This document shows positions 42,375 to 50,896 of a stretch of 64,000 nucleotides of DNA, in pieces; position 1 is the first letter of the stretch, and each line of letters begins with the position of its first letter. The position numbers and the translations under genes were made by a program. The stretch is from Ruegeria aquimaris. GTDB taxonomy: Bacteria > Pseudomonadota > Alphaproteobacteria > Rhodobacterales > Rhodobacteraceae. The notes beneath the pieces are model-generated. The model was not told where the DNA came from. It ran no database searches and was given only the letters and a program-made list of their open reading frames with translations. The stretch lies in NCBI RefSeq assembly GCF_025751555.1, contig NZ_JAOWLB010000018.1, positions 43,388 to 107,387 of the forward strand, in the 5' to 3' direction.

Positions 42375-43423
42375 CTTCCAAATTCATGTTAGAAGCGGAT
42401 CAGAAATCCTGCCAGGACCTCATCAAGGATGCGCAGTCTCACCTGCGTACAACGCTTCATGTGCCAGCCAGCCTGAAGGCCTGGGGGAGCAAGAAAGGGT
42501 TGCCGCTCTTTCTTGCCAATGGGTTCGAGTACCGACAAACGGAGCTCTTCGGGCATACGATCTTGCTCGTCGTGCCGATGTCAGAGGACGCCAAGAATCC
42601 TACAGGCATTTCCAAACAGCTTGGAGCTATCCAACGCCACTTTGAGGGAATCCTCGTATTGGTCCTGGACCACCTATCCGCCTATCAACGCAGCCGGCTC
42701 ATCGAGGAGTCCGCGGCCTTTATTGTCCCGGGCAATCAACTGTTCATCCCGCAGCTTGCCATGGACCTCCGGGAGCATTTTCGGCGAAGACGCGATTTTG
42801 CAGAGGACCAGCTTTCGCCGGCATCGCAGGCACTCTTCTTGCGACACCTGAACCTCAGGGACGTGGAAGACGCACGACCGAGCGATCTCGCGGAAATCTT
42901 GCGATACTCGGCAATGTCGATCGGCCGCGCCTTCGAAGAGCTGGAAGCCAGCGAGCTTGCGCATGTGGAAACGCGAGGGCGCAGCAAGCATATCCAGTTC
43001 TCCGAAGCTCCTCGAGAATTGTTCGAAGCCGCAGCTTCAAGACTGCGCTCACCGGTCAAAGCCGAACATTGGTTTCGGGCACCCTCCCTGCCGAAGGGCT
43101 TCTACGGCAGCCCATTGCCTGAGTATCTGCCAACCGGTGGCGAAAGTGCACTCTCGGAGCGATCGACAATGTCCAGGCCCCGCATCATGCGTTTTGCTGC
43201 CGGGCCAAAGGACTGGAAGCGGATTCAAAGTGGCGAGTTTGGGAAAGAGGTCGAACAGGAAGAGGAGCCGAACTTCGCGATCGACGTTTGGTGGTACGAC
43301 CCCGATATCGTGTCGGGTGCACGTGAGGTCGATGTGCTGTCGCTCTACCTGCAGTTCCGCGATAACCCCGACGAGCGGCTGGAAGCCGCTGCGGAACAAT
43401 TGTTGGAGCAATTCGCGTGGTAG
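42368..43423 (+). CDS. AbiEi-like winged-helix antitoxin/regulator
   Basis: A protein of 351 residues (ATG 42368; ATG 42386 is an alternative). A central winged-helix segment (LNLRDVEDARPSDLAEILRY, SAMSIGRAFEELEASELAHV) is followed by a domain of mixed structure. Gene order and overlap with a nucleotidyltransferase (seven bases shared) match type IV AbiE systems, in which AbiEi represses the operon and counters AbiEii. Half-site repeats at its start support autoregulation. The sequence is remote from classical AbiEi, so the call rests partly on context. Confidence 0.6.
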   Translation: MLASKFMLEADQKSCQDLIKDAQSHLRTTLHVPASLKAWGSKKGLPLFLANGFEYRQTELFGHTILLVVPMSEDAKNPTGISKQLGAIQRHFEGILVLVLDHLSAYQRSRLIEESAAFIVPGNQLFIPQLAMDLREHFRRRRDFAEDQLSPASQALFLRHLNLRDVEDARPSDLAEILRYSAMSIGRAFEELEASELAHVETRGRSKHIQFSEAPRELFEAAASRLRSPVKAEHWFRAPSLPKGFYGSPLPEYLPTGGESALSERSTMSRPRIMRFAAGPKDWKRIQSGEFGKEVEQEEEPNFAIDVWWYDPDIVSGAREVDVLSLYLQFRDNPDERLEAAAEQLLEQFAW

Positions 43424-44175
43424 TCGGTCTGGACAAGTTTCGAGAGCATTTCGCGGACCATGCCGACCATTATGCGGTTATCGGCGGCACCGCATGTTCG
43501 ATGATTTTCGAGGAGGTCGGCATCGATTTCCGCCAGACCAACGACATCGACATGGTGCTCTGCGTAGAGGTGGTGGATCCGTCCTTCGCACAGTCCCTGA
43601 AGGCCTTCCTGGATAGCGGAGGTTACCAGGCGCGCGAACGCAGCAACGGCCGCCGGGAGTTCTACAGGTTCCACAAGCCGACCGACCCATCGTATCCGGC
43701 AATGCTCGAGCTCTTTGCGCGAAAGCCCGAAGCGCTGGAAATTCCGGAGGATGCGGGGCTGACGGTGGTGGAGGTTTCGGACGAAACCCTGAGCCTTTCC
43801 GCGATCCTGCTGGACACGGACTACTACGAGGCACTCCTTGAGAGCCGTCGCGCCATTGACGATATTCTTGTTCTCGATGAACGCCTGCTCATCCCATTCA
43901 AGGCCAGAGCATTCGTCGACCTGTCTCAGCGAAAGGATGATGGCGACGCGAATGCCAAGGGAAGCGATATCAGGAAGCACCGGAACGATGTGTTTAGGTT
44001 GCTTCAACTTCTCCCGACCGATCAGCCCATCGAGGTCACCGAGCCACTGAAAGCTGACCTCAGGGCCTATGTGGAGCGGGTGAACGGGCTGACAGACTTC
44101 GACCCGAATACATTTGGTGTCCCCATTGATCGAGAAACTGGCCTCGGCCTGATCTCCAGTCTCTACCAACTCTGA
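43417..44175 (+). CDS. AbiEii/MenT-like nucleotidyltransferase
   Basis: A 252-residue protein of the DNA polymerase beta-like nucleotidyltransferase group: YAVIGGTACSMIFEEVGIDF and QTNDIDMVLCVEV give the GG(T/S) and DxD catalytic motifs. The later FKARAFVDLSQRKDDG resembles the AbiEii KARA..DL..R region. Such toxins modify tRNA 3' ends or other acceptors. The GTG start overlaps the AbiEi-like gene, so the pair is a likely toxin-antitoxin or abortive-infection unit. Confidence 0.75.
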   Translation: MVVGLDKFREHFADHADHYAVIGGTACSMIFEEVGIDFRQTNDIDMVLCVEVVDPSFAQSLKAFLDSGGYQARERSNGRREFYRFHKPTDPSYPAMLELFARKPEALEIPEDAGLTVVEVSDETLSLSAILLDTDYYEALLESRRAIDDILVLDERLLIPFKARAFVDLSQRKDDGDANAKGSDIRKHRNDVFRLLQLLPTDQPIEVTEPLKADLRAYVERVNGLTDFDPNTFGVPIDRETGLGLISSLYQL

Positions 44176-44230
44176 CAACCACTAGCCGACACGTCTGCGA
44201 GCCAAGCTGAGAACGTCGCGGGTGCGAAAC

Positions 44231-44707
44231 TCAACGCATACGGCGCAGGCTGCGGCGCAACGCGCGGTTGCCCTCGTCTGGGTCATCCTCTCCAGGGTGT
44301 TTTCCCCCGCCTTTCCAGTCGTCCGACACGATCCATTCCTCGAAATAGACCAGCCAGAGGTGGGTCCAGGGGATGATGGTGAGGTCCAGACGCTTGCTGG
44401 CGTCCCATTGCCCGGTCCCGGGCAGATAGAGACAGAGCCGATCCGGGTTGTGGTAGATATGCGGCAGGTCGCGTCCACCGGCGAGCAACCTCAAGTCAGG
44501 TTTTACGACCCGAACGTCCGGCGTCCCGTACGTCTCCAGGACAAGAGTGACCTGATACGACCGGGAAAGCGGCGTCGGTTGCGCCTGGAATCGCCACTCT
44601 AAACGACCGGGCCCGAGCACACCTTCGCCGGAGATCGTCTTCGACCTCTGAAGGAACAGGTACTGCTGGGGCAATGACAGTCGGTTTCTCGTGGTCGATC
44701 CCGCCAT
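44231..44707 (-). CDS. CBASS E2-like conjugating protein (E2-only type)
   Basis: A 158-residue protein with the bacterial E2 pattern. HIYHNPDRLCLYLPGTGQW carries the probable catalytic Cys92, preceded by the conserved His-Asn-Pro, and the C-terminal block is LTIIPWTHLWLVYFEEW then WKGGGKHP. In short type II CBASS such an E2, without E1 or JAB, modifies the CD-NTase to prime it. It is the last gene of the CBASS operon, five bases after the CD-NTase stop. Confidence 0.8.
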   Translation of the reverse strand: MAGSTTRNRLSLPQQYLFLQRSKTISGEGVLGPGRLEWRFQAQPTPLSRSYQVTLVLETYGTPDVRVVKPDLRLLAGGRDLPHIYHNPDRLCLYLPGTGQWDASKRLDLTIIPWTHLWLVYFEEWIVSDDWKGGGKHPGEDDPDEGNRALRRSLRRMR

Positions 44708-44712
44708 CGCGC

Positions 44713-45912
44713 CTAGTCCCCGAAGAACTCGTTCTTGGGAACGGGCGTCGAAGCGGTCGATTTTTGGGTCGTCAAGCCGACACCGGCACCAAGCATGAGA
44801 GCGCCCGTCTTGCGCCCTTCGTTCAGCGCATCCATCCGCCGGTTCATGGTCCGGGCAACAAGTTTGTCACCCAGGCTGTCCTTCATGGAGCCGACAATCG
44901 CGTCGAGGCCAACGAGGTCACGCAGGGATTCGAAATCCGCAAGCGCCTTGCCATGCCATTTGTAGAAGGCCTCGACCCGCGCGGGTTCTTCGTTCCAACG
45001 CTCGGCAAAATTTTCGCCTTCGGTCGTCTCGTTCCAGACCGCGTAGATTTGGCGGCCATTGACCAACGGGCGTTCGATGAAGACCGGCATCAGACGGATC
45101 GTGTCGATCAGCACCTGGAGCTCATCTGCGAACACGTGGCGCCTGACACACATCTCATAGGATCGCATGGCCAGGGTCGTGATGATGATCGAGATCGGCG
45201 CGATTTCTTCCTGAACATGCAGGAACTCCAGATCCCGGTGACGCTTCAGGAGCTGCACGGTCCGCCGCAGAATGCCTTTGACGGACTGACGGACTGGGAA
45301 GGGCTCGGTCGTGGCCGCATCGCGCTGCGCCGCGATGATCGACTGCGTCATCCTCGGGACAAGGGCCGCCCGTTCGTCGAAGAGGGTCCGATAGGCCCGG
45401 GGATTCGTCGCGTGCCAATCCCGCAGCTTGCGATCGGGCACCAGCTCGCCGCCGTTAATGCAGTTCGGATTGGCAATGGTCGGGGAGATATCGAGGTGAA
45501 AGTCACTGGCGTAGTTCAGGCGCCAACAGCGCTTCTTTTCTTCCAGGATCGACGCGTAGTAGGCATGTTCGCGCAGGCGCTTGCCAATCGCAGCCTTCAG
45601 GCGTGCCGGTGCGATTGCCGGGCCAAGACCGAGGATGAAGCTGATCAGGTCGACATCGAACTCGTCGCGTCCGATTGGTTTGATCGAGGTGCCGAGTGCG
45701 CCAGAGCCGTGCAGATATACATGGAGGGAAGCTAGCATCGGGTCGCTCGATCCGGACAACCAGTCCGCGACCGCCTCGTAGCTGGTTCGGGCTTTCTCAA
45801 ACTGGGTCTGGGTCCATTCCAACTCCTGGCAGATTTCTTCGAGGATCGTGAAGACCTGCGCCCGCCGCTGAATGGCGGTATCGGTGAGGGGGTGCGAGAA
45901 GATCTGGTTCAT
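44713..45912 (-). CDS. CBASS cyclic-oligonucleotide synthase (CD-NTase)
   Basis: A 399-residue nucleotidyltransferase. The active site is visible as HGSGALGTSIKPIGRDEFDV: Gly69-Ser70, Asp86 and Asp88, with a third acid at Asp141 (FHLDISPT). On phage infection it would make a cyclic nucleotide that activates the phospholipase encoded upstream. The C-terminus NEFFGD resembles the tails to which Cap2/E2 proteins conjugate. Its start overlaps the patatin stop by four bases. Confidence 0.88.
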   Translation of the reverse strand: MNQIFSHPLTDTAIQRRAQVFTILEEICQELEWTQTQFEKARTSYEAVADWLSGSSDPMLASLHVYLHGSGALGTSIKPIGRDEFDVDLISFILGLGPAIAPARLKAAIGKRLREHAYYASILEEKKRCWRLNYASDFHLDISPTIANPNCINGGELVPDRKLRDWHATNPRAYRTLFDERAALVPRMTQSIIAAQRDAATTEPFPVRQSVKGILRRTVQLLKRHRDLEFLHVQEEIAPISIIITTLAMRSYEMCVRRHVFADELQVLIDTIRLMPVFIERPLVNGRQIYAVWNETTEGENFAERWNEEPARVEAFYKWHGKALADFESLRDLVGLDAIVGSMKDSLGDKLVARTMNRRMDALNEGRKTGALMLGAGVGLTTQKSTASTPVPKNEFFGD

Positions 45913-46895
45913 GCCGCGTTCCGTTCGAGTTGATGCACGGGCACGAACGGCTCGGCAGGTTGCTGGAAGAAGATGGGGGTCAGGGTGGGGCTCGCGTGCC
46001 GAGCGCTCGAGGCGCCAAGCCCCTTGAGCCTCTGGATCTTGGTGGTGTCGTCGAGGGAAAAGAAACCCTGAGGCACGCTCGGCGAATACCGGTGAACAGC
46101 CGTCCGGTCGTGCGGATCGCCTGTCAGATGACGGGCAATGCCGAGCGCTCCGCGGGATTGCCCGTCCATGAAAAGACTGAGGGCCTTCAGCCCGAGACCG
46201 GCCTTGCCGGGAGATTCAGGCAACATGTAGACCTCGTCGACACAGCCAAGGCTCAGAATGTGCAGGTCCTTCGGAGACCAGCCGAGCATCGAGATCGCTT
46301 CGACGGTCGCGACGCCCACCGGATTGTTGCACCAGGTGCCGCCATCGAGGAGTCCGACATCATCCACCGTCTTGTGGCGCGCAAAATAGGTCGGTGCGGC
46401 CGACGTCGCCATCGCCGCGTCGAGGGCAGGCTTCCGGTAATCCTTGGTAAGCCGTGGATGATGCGACGTCTTGTAGATGTAGACGCTGCGCTGATCGGCA
46501 TCCCAGGCCGGGATCAGCAACCGGGTCTCCGCTTCGCCGATGAGCTTGTCACCGATGACGGCGCGGAGCTCGTCCCGAAGCGTGGATGCCTCGTGCTTGG
46601 GCTTGACCAGGTGACGCAGGGCGGCACGCGCGTCCCGGGCCTTTCGCCCCAGCCAACTCTTGTCCCCCGCTTGCCCGAAGATCGTTGGCCCGCGGTTTTC
46701 GTAGAGTTCTAGAAGGGTCTTTGCCGGGATGCCGAGGGCGAGGCCGACCGCGAGAATACCCCCGGTTGACGTTCCCGCAATCAGGTCGAAGTAGCGGCCA
46801 ATCGGTTCATCAAGGTCTTCTTCCAAACCCGCCAGAAAGGCCGCGGGTTGCGTGCCTTTGATGCCACCGCCATCGATGCACAGGATACGTCTCAT
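45909..46895 (-). CDS. capV: CBASS effector CapV, patatin-like phospholipase
   Basis: A 328-residue patatin. It has the oxyanion loop DGGGIKG (8-14), the nucleophile elbow GTSTGG with Ser43, and Asp184 in LLDGGTWCNNP completing the dyad. CapV enzymes degrade membrane phospholipids when bound to the cyclic nucleotide, killing the infected cell. It is directly coupled to the CD-NTase gene. A DUF2188 gene lies seven bases upstream. Confidence 0.9.
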   Translation of the reverse strand: MRRILCIDGGGIKGTQPAAFLAGLEEDLDEPIGRYFDLIAGTSTGGILAVGLALGIPAKTLLELYENRGPTIFGQAGDKSWLGRKARDARAALRHLVKPKHEASTLRDELRAVIGDKLIGEAETRLLIPAWDADQRSVYIYKTSHHPRLTKDYRKPALDAAMATSAAPTYFARHKTVDDVGLLDGGTWCNNPVGVATVEAISMLGWSPKDLHILSLGCVDEVYMLPESPGKAGLGLKALSLFMDGQSRGALGIARHLTGDPHDRTAVHRYSPSVPQGFFSLDDTTKIQRLKGLGASSARHASPTLTPIFFQQPAEPFVPVHQLERNAA

Positions 46896-46902
46896 AATTC
46901 AC

Positions 46903-47127
46903 TTAGCCTTCCGGGGGATAGGGGTCTTTGCCGTAGGTGTTGCGCTCGCGGATGCGACCGTTGGTTCCGTGGATCAGCATTTCCGAGCCCTGATTGCGGG
47001 CGATGTCCCGCGCCTGGGTGATTGCGGCTTGCTGCGTCGGGTGGATGGCCGTTGCCTTCGAATTGCCGGCGCCTTTCACGGCCCAACCGTCTTTGTGGGG
47101 AACAACATGCTGATTTTTCTTGGTCAT
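46903..47127 (-). CDS. DUF2188-family small protein of the CBASS operon
   Basis: A 74-residue protein (MTKKNQHVVPHKDGWAVKGA, then the late ATAIHPTQQAAITQARDIAR) of the DUF2188 type, which is predicted to fold like a double-stranded-RNA-binding or AP2-like module and often accompanies CBASS operons. The ATG at 47127 is chosen for the GGAG seven bases upstream. As first gene of the operon it may be an accessory or regulator; its role is unknown. Confidence 0.78.
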   Translation of the reverse strand: MTKKNQHVVPHKDGWAVKGAGNSKATAIHPTQQAAITQARDIARNQGSEMLIHGTNGRIRERNTYGKDPYPPEG

Positions 47128-47152
47128 TTTAATCTCCAAGTGCCTTTTTTCC

Positions 47153-47167
47153 TTGACGATTCGTCAA
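47153..47167. promoter_or_regulatory. Palindromic operator between CBASS operon and HTH-ImmA gene
   Basis: TTGACGA-t-TCGTCAA is a perfect inverted repeat midway between the divergent start codons. On the plus strand TTGACG with TGATAT 17 bases later (47176-47181) makes a plausible promoter. The palindrome covers its -35, so the HTH-ImmA protein may repress both directions. Confidence 0.55.
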
Positions 47168-47230
47168 TCTTGTGTTGATATATACAGTATTAAATGTCGT
47201 TTATCAACCGACGTTTTACGGGAGCAGACC

Positions 47231-48301
47231 ATGTTTGGACAACGGTTGCGATTGGCCCGCAAGAAGGCGGGCTTGTCGATGCAGGGGCTTGCCGACCGCA
47301 CCTCACCAAGGATCACCGCACAGGCCATTAGCAAATACGAGGCGGACAAGATGAACCCGTCCTCCTCGGTCCTCGTCGGACTGAGCAAGGCGCTTGGCGT
47401 GTCACTCGATTTCCTGATGGGAGGCCAGGTCGAGGAACTCGTCGGCATCGAATTTCGCAAGCACTCCAGCACCTCTGCGAGCGATCGCGCTCATGCGGAA
47501 GCCATCGTCATAGAAATGCTAGAGGACTACTTGGCGATCGAGGACATTCTCGAGATCGCGCCGCCGGGTGACCCATTCGGCGATCTGGTGACCGATGTCG
47601 TCGCGAGGTACGAAGATCTGGACGTGCTCGCGCGCAAGCTGCGAAAGCACTGGAAGCTTGGCAACGACCCTATTCCCAGCATGTCGCGGCTGCTCGAGGA
47701 CAAGGGCATAAAGGTCATCGAAGCCGATTTCGCCGAGCGCTTCGATGGGCTGGCCTGCGAGGTACGTCGCAGTGAAGGCCGCAGTTCCACCGATGTCGTC
47801 GTGGTTTCAAGCCGCACCAATGTCGAGCGCAGGCGGTTCAATCTGGCCCATGAACTCGCGCACCGTGTCATTCGGGCGACCGGAAACTCGGCGGTCAAAC
47901 TCGAGAAGGCGATGAACCGTTTTGCCGGTGCGTTCCTGATACCAACCGATCATTTGATCGAAGAGGCCGGTCCCTCGCGCAGTGGCATGACCTACATGGA
48001 GATCATGCGGCTGAAGCGGCTCTATGGCGTGTCGGCAGCAGCGATGCTGATGCGCCTCGGACAGGTTGGCATCCTGCCCCAGTCGATGATCGACTACGCG
48101 TTCCGGACCTACGCACGGCGCTGGCGCACCAGCGAGCCGGACGAGATACGGGATGATGAGGGGTTCGGCGCTTTCGAGCATCCGCAGCGTTTTGAACGCC
48201 TGGTCTGGCGTGCGCTAGGAGAAGAACTGATCTCGCCGGTGCGCGCCGCTCAGATGCTGCACCTCTCGCTGCCCACCGTTGAAGAGAACATCAGAGGATA
48301 G
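47231..48301 (+). CDS. XRE-HTH / ImmA-IrrE metallopeptidase fusion regulator
   Basis: A 356-residue protein. The N-terminal HTH (RLRLARKKAGLSMQGLADRT, QAISKYEADKMNPSSSVLVG) is followed by an ImmA/IrrE peptidase with the zinc motif FNLAHELAHRVI. A C-terminal segment (VWRALGEELISPVRAAQMLH) is like other COG2856 proteins. CBASS operons are often controlled by a separate HTH (CapH) and ImmA-like peptidase (CapP); here both activities lie in one protein divergent from the CBASS operon. The following PIN gene gives an alternative reading as an HTH-ImmA/PIN toxin-antitoxin pair. Confidence 0.83.
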   Translation: MFGQRLRLARKKAGLSMQGLADRTSPRITAQAISKYEADKMNPSSSVLVGLSKALGVSLDFLMGGQVEELVGIEFRKHSSTSASDRAHAEAIVIEMLEDYLAIEDILEIAPPGDPFGDLVTDVVARYEDLDVLARKLRKHWKLGNDPIPSMSRLLEDKGIKVIEADFAERFDGLACEVRRSEGRSSTDVVVVSSRTNVERRRFNLAHELAHRVIRATGNSAVKLEKAMNRFAGAFLIPTDHLIEEAGPSRSGMTYMEIMRLKRLYGVSAAAMLMRLGQVGILPQSMIDYAFRTYARRWRTSEPDEIRDDEGFGAFEHPQRFERLVWRALGEELISPVRAAQMLHLSLPTVEENIRG

Positions 48302-48309
48302 TCCGTCTC

Positions 48310-48813
48310 GTGGCCCGCGTGATCGTCAACGACGCCAGCTGTTTGATCGATCTTCGGAAGGGTCGGTTGTTGCACGTCCTGTGCGCCCTACCCTACGAGT
48401 TCATCGTACCGCTTCCCGTGCGCGCGAGCGAGATCCTGGATTTCACACCTCAGGAATGGGCGCTCCTCGACGGAAGCGGCATGGCGACGTATGACCTGCC
48501 GCCGGCCCAAGTCGGCCAGGCATTCGAATTCAGGAAGCGGCACGGGCGTCTGTCGGCGAACGATTGCTTTTGTCTCGTGACGGCACAGGTGCATGCGGAA
48601 GCTATTTTGCTCACCGGAGACCGTCTGCTGCGGCGCGTCGCCGAGGACAACGGGATCGCCGCGCATGGCGTTCTATGGGTGGTCGACCAACTACTGAGGG
48701 ACAGCCTTTGTGACCCCAAGTTGCTTGAAACGGCATTGAGGCTTTGGCGGGACGACAAGGCGGTCTTTTTGCCAAATCAACTCATCGATAACCTGCTGCG
48801 TCGGGTGCGATAG
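48310..48813 (+). CDS. PIN-domain protein paired with HTH-ImmA
   Basis: A 167-residue protein from a GTG start. PIN-like acidic positions are seen in IVNDASCLIDL, LSANDCFCLVTAQ and ILLTGDRLLRR, as in the DUF3368/VapC-related nucleases. It lies eight bases after the HTH-ImmA gene. Such pairs occur widely near mobile elements; the PIN protein is probably an RNase toxin and the upstream protein its regulator. Another possibility is an accessory of the CBASS regulator. Confidence 0.68.
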   Translation: MARVIVNDASCLIDLRKGRLLHVLCALPYEFIVPLPVRASEILDFTPQEWALLDGSGMATYDLPPAQVGQAFEFRKRHGRLSANDCFCLVTAQVHAEAILLTGDRLLRRVAEDNGIAAHGVLWVVDQLLRDSLCDPKLLETALRLWRDDKAVFLPNQLIDNLLRRVR

Positions 48814-48900
48814 CGGCGGCATGGCGTTCCACCTGATGGTGACGACGCGGATCAAGTACCGCCAAGAAACCTCCATCTCCTGAGCAGCAGGAAGGACAGG

Positions 48901-50058
48901 TCATGGATATTCAACCTCTACAAGCCGCAGCCAAGCACCATCTTCGGACGCATCGGCATCGACGACGTTTTCAGGGCCGGCAAAGAGCACGACATTGGCG
49001 GCCGTAGACCCCAAAGCCGAAACGTAGCGGATGCCGTGGGGGCTTCCTGCAGAGAATGACCAGTCCCTGAAGAACTCAGTAACGATCTGCGTCGGGATGT
49101 AGTCGACATTCACACGATTGTCCTGCTCGACCGGCTCCGCCATCTCGCGAGTCAGTTGGTGCAGAAACGACAGGCCCTGACGAACCCGCCGAGGCGCACT
49201 CGAAAAGAACCCCGGAATCCGTGGAAGCTCGGCAAGGTCGACCAGGATGATCGGCATCTCGGTTTGGAAGCGCGCCAATACAGGCTCCTTCGCGCGAGCC
49301 TCGGCGATTGCAGAGGGACCATCTTCAGCCCCGTAGAACATTGGGATCCCCGGCGGGTTCATTCGGTTTGACTGCAGACAGATGCGGGCGGGTGGCGGGC
49401 CAAGGGCGGCAGCCGTAGGTTCGAATGGCGGCACGGTTTGGTTCCGCACGCGATAGTAGGATTGCCCAACAGGCACCGAGCGCACCAATCCGAGTTCATC
49501 GATGAGCTCTGCGAGTTCGACAAGAAACATTCCAGCAGAGCGTTCATCCGGGTGCGACACATCGCTTGCGCCGACAGAGTGAAAAAAGAACCTTCTCTCC
49601 GACATCGTGATGCGCCGAAAATCGCGCCAGCTATACGTCATGCTGTCGTCGAATTCGAGGGAAAGCCAGTCGTACTCGCACCAGACGTCGTCCTCGATCT
49701 CGCAGAGCAGATCGTCCATCAGCCGGTCATGATCTCGAGCTTCGATAGTCAGACCAATCTCGTCGAAGAGCAGTTCTTGCGTATCCCAATGCGACCCCAG
49801 GTAACCACCTTCACGGGAATTGTAGGGCAACTGGTCGACCGCGGTGCCGTAGAATGTTCCCATCCTGCGCTCGATGAACTCCGCGATTACTTCAAGGGGC
49901 AAAACCTTCCGGCGACGTGCGTGGCAATAGCTGCACCGACCGGGGTCCCCATCATTCCGGATGACGTCCTTGAGATCTTCGTCGCCAAAGCACTTTGTGC
50001 AGACGTATCTGTCGGAAATGCTGTCCTGTCGGAAGTTGGCGGGGTCGATGCGGCTCAT
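48901..50058 (-). CDS. HEPN-associated / RES-domain protein (predicted NAD-targeting toxin)
   Basis: About 385 residues. The N-terminus contains a zinc-ribbon-like Cys set (VCTKCFGD and RCSYCHARR) typical of HEPN/RES-NTD proteins, then a helical domain (about 60-170). The C-terminal RES domain has YYRVRNQ, NRMNPPGIPMFYGAEDGPSA and IAEARAK, giving the Arg, Tyr and Glu of the family. RES toxins degrade NAD+. The usual Xre/MbcA antitoxin is absent; the upstream UPF0489 gene on the same strand may be the partner. Start ATG 50058 is preferred over TTG 50073. Confidence 0.75.
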   Translation of the reverse strand: MSRIDPANFRQDSISDRYVCTKCFGDEDLKDVIRNDGDPGRCSYCHARRRKVLPLEVIAEFIERRMGTFYGTAVDQLPYNSREGGYLGSHWDTQELLFDEIGLTIEARDHDRLMDDLLCEIEDDVWCEYDWLSLEFDDSMTYSWRDFRRITMSERRFFFHSVGASDVSHPDERSAGMFLVELAELIDELGLVRSVPVGQSYYRVRNQTVPPFEPTAAALGPPPARICLQSNRMNPPGIPMFYGAEDGPSAIAEARAKEPVLARFQTEMPIILVDLAELPRIPGFFSSAPRRVRQGLSFLHQLTREMAEPVEQDNRVNVDYIPTQIVTEFFRDWSFSAGSPHGIRYVSALGSTAANVVLFAGPENVVDADASEDGAWLRLVEVEYP

Positions 50059-50117
50059 GCTGTAAGGTATCAAAGGATTGGGGGATCGATAAACTCTGGC
50101 TGTAGGTATCTGTCTCG

Positions 50118-50858
50118 CTACATGGGTTCAACAACATCCGGAAGCTGGAATGCCAGATCGAGTCGCTCCAGAATCCGGGCAGCCAGGGCCTCGGTCGCCG
50201 CCCAGCTTGGTGTATAGCTATCCGGCGTCAGGCAAAGCGTAAGAACTCTGATCGTGCCACGATCCATCGCATCCTTGAGGCCTGAAGCGACGGCATCAAT
50301 GTAGTCATCGGAGACCATCATGCGAATGTCAGACTCAAACTGGCAGTAGAAGTAATCCAGGTCGATGTTGACGATCCATGGCGCTTCCCTTTCGGCAAGC
50401 CAATACGAGAGGTTCTCGGGTAGTTCCCATGGCGAACTGTACATCGGATGGCCGAAGTTCGGTGAGTCCCCATCTTCATGGGTTAGGCATCGGAATGTCG
50501 TGAGGCTGTCCCCGAACTCCCGCAGGTAGATGGAGAGATAGTTGTCCCAGCGGATGACAGAACAATCGAAGCCGTCGCTCCGGTAGGTCTTTCCGAGGTA
50601 AGCGTCGATCCCAGCCGCCCAACTTGGCAAATGTTTAAGCCATTCATCCAAACGGCTCTGAAGTGCGTCGGGATGACGGTCGATGTGTATGAGGGAATGG
50701 GATGCGGTGAGATCGAGTTCCTGCAGCCAGCACCACAGGGCTGCACGATGATTGTCCATCACGTAGACATTGCCTGCTCTACAGAGAAAGTTCTGTTCGA
50801 CGGACCCTGAATGGTTTCGTCCCTTGAAGGGGACGATCCACTCCCATTCGGTTGTCAT
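50118..50858 (-). CDS. UPF0489-family protein
   Basis: About 246 residues. HSLIHIDRHPDALQSRLDEW and PWIVNIDLDYFYCQFESD give the two acidic/His motifs of UPF0489 (C5orf22-like), an arginase/deacetylase-like fold that probably binds metal. No function is established. It is 59 bases upstream of the HEPN/RES gene on the same strand, and both have the lower GC of cargo. The ATG at 50858 has AAAGGCG upstream; a TTG nine codons earlier is less likely. Confidence 0.75.
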   Translation of the reverse strand: MTTEWEWIVPFKGRNHSGSVEQNFLCRAGNVYVMDNHRAALWCWLQELDLTASHSLIHIDRHPDALQSRLDEWLKHLPSWAAGIDAYLGKTYRSDGFDCSVIRWDNYLSIYLREFGDSLTTFRCLTHEDGDSPNFGHPMYSSPWELPENLSYWLAEREAPWIVNIDLDYFYCQFESDIRMMVSDDYIDAVASGLKDAMDRGTIRVLTLCLTPDSYTPSWAATEALAARILERLDLAFQLPDVVEPM

Positions 50859-50896
50859 TCGTGTTCGCCTTTCAATGCTACTCAACCCTCATTTCT

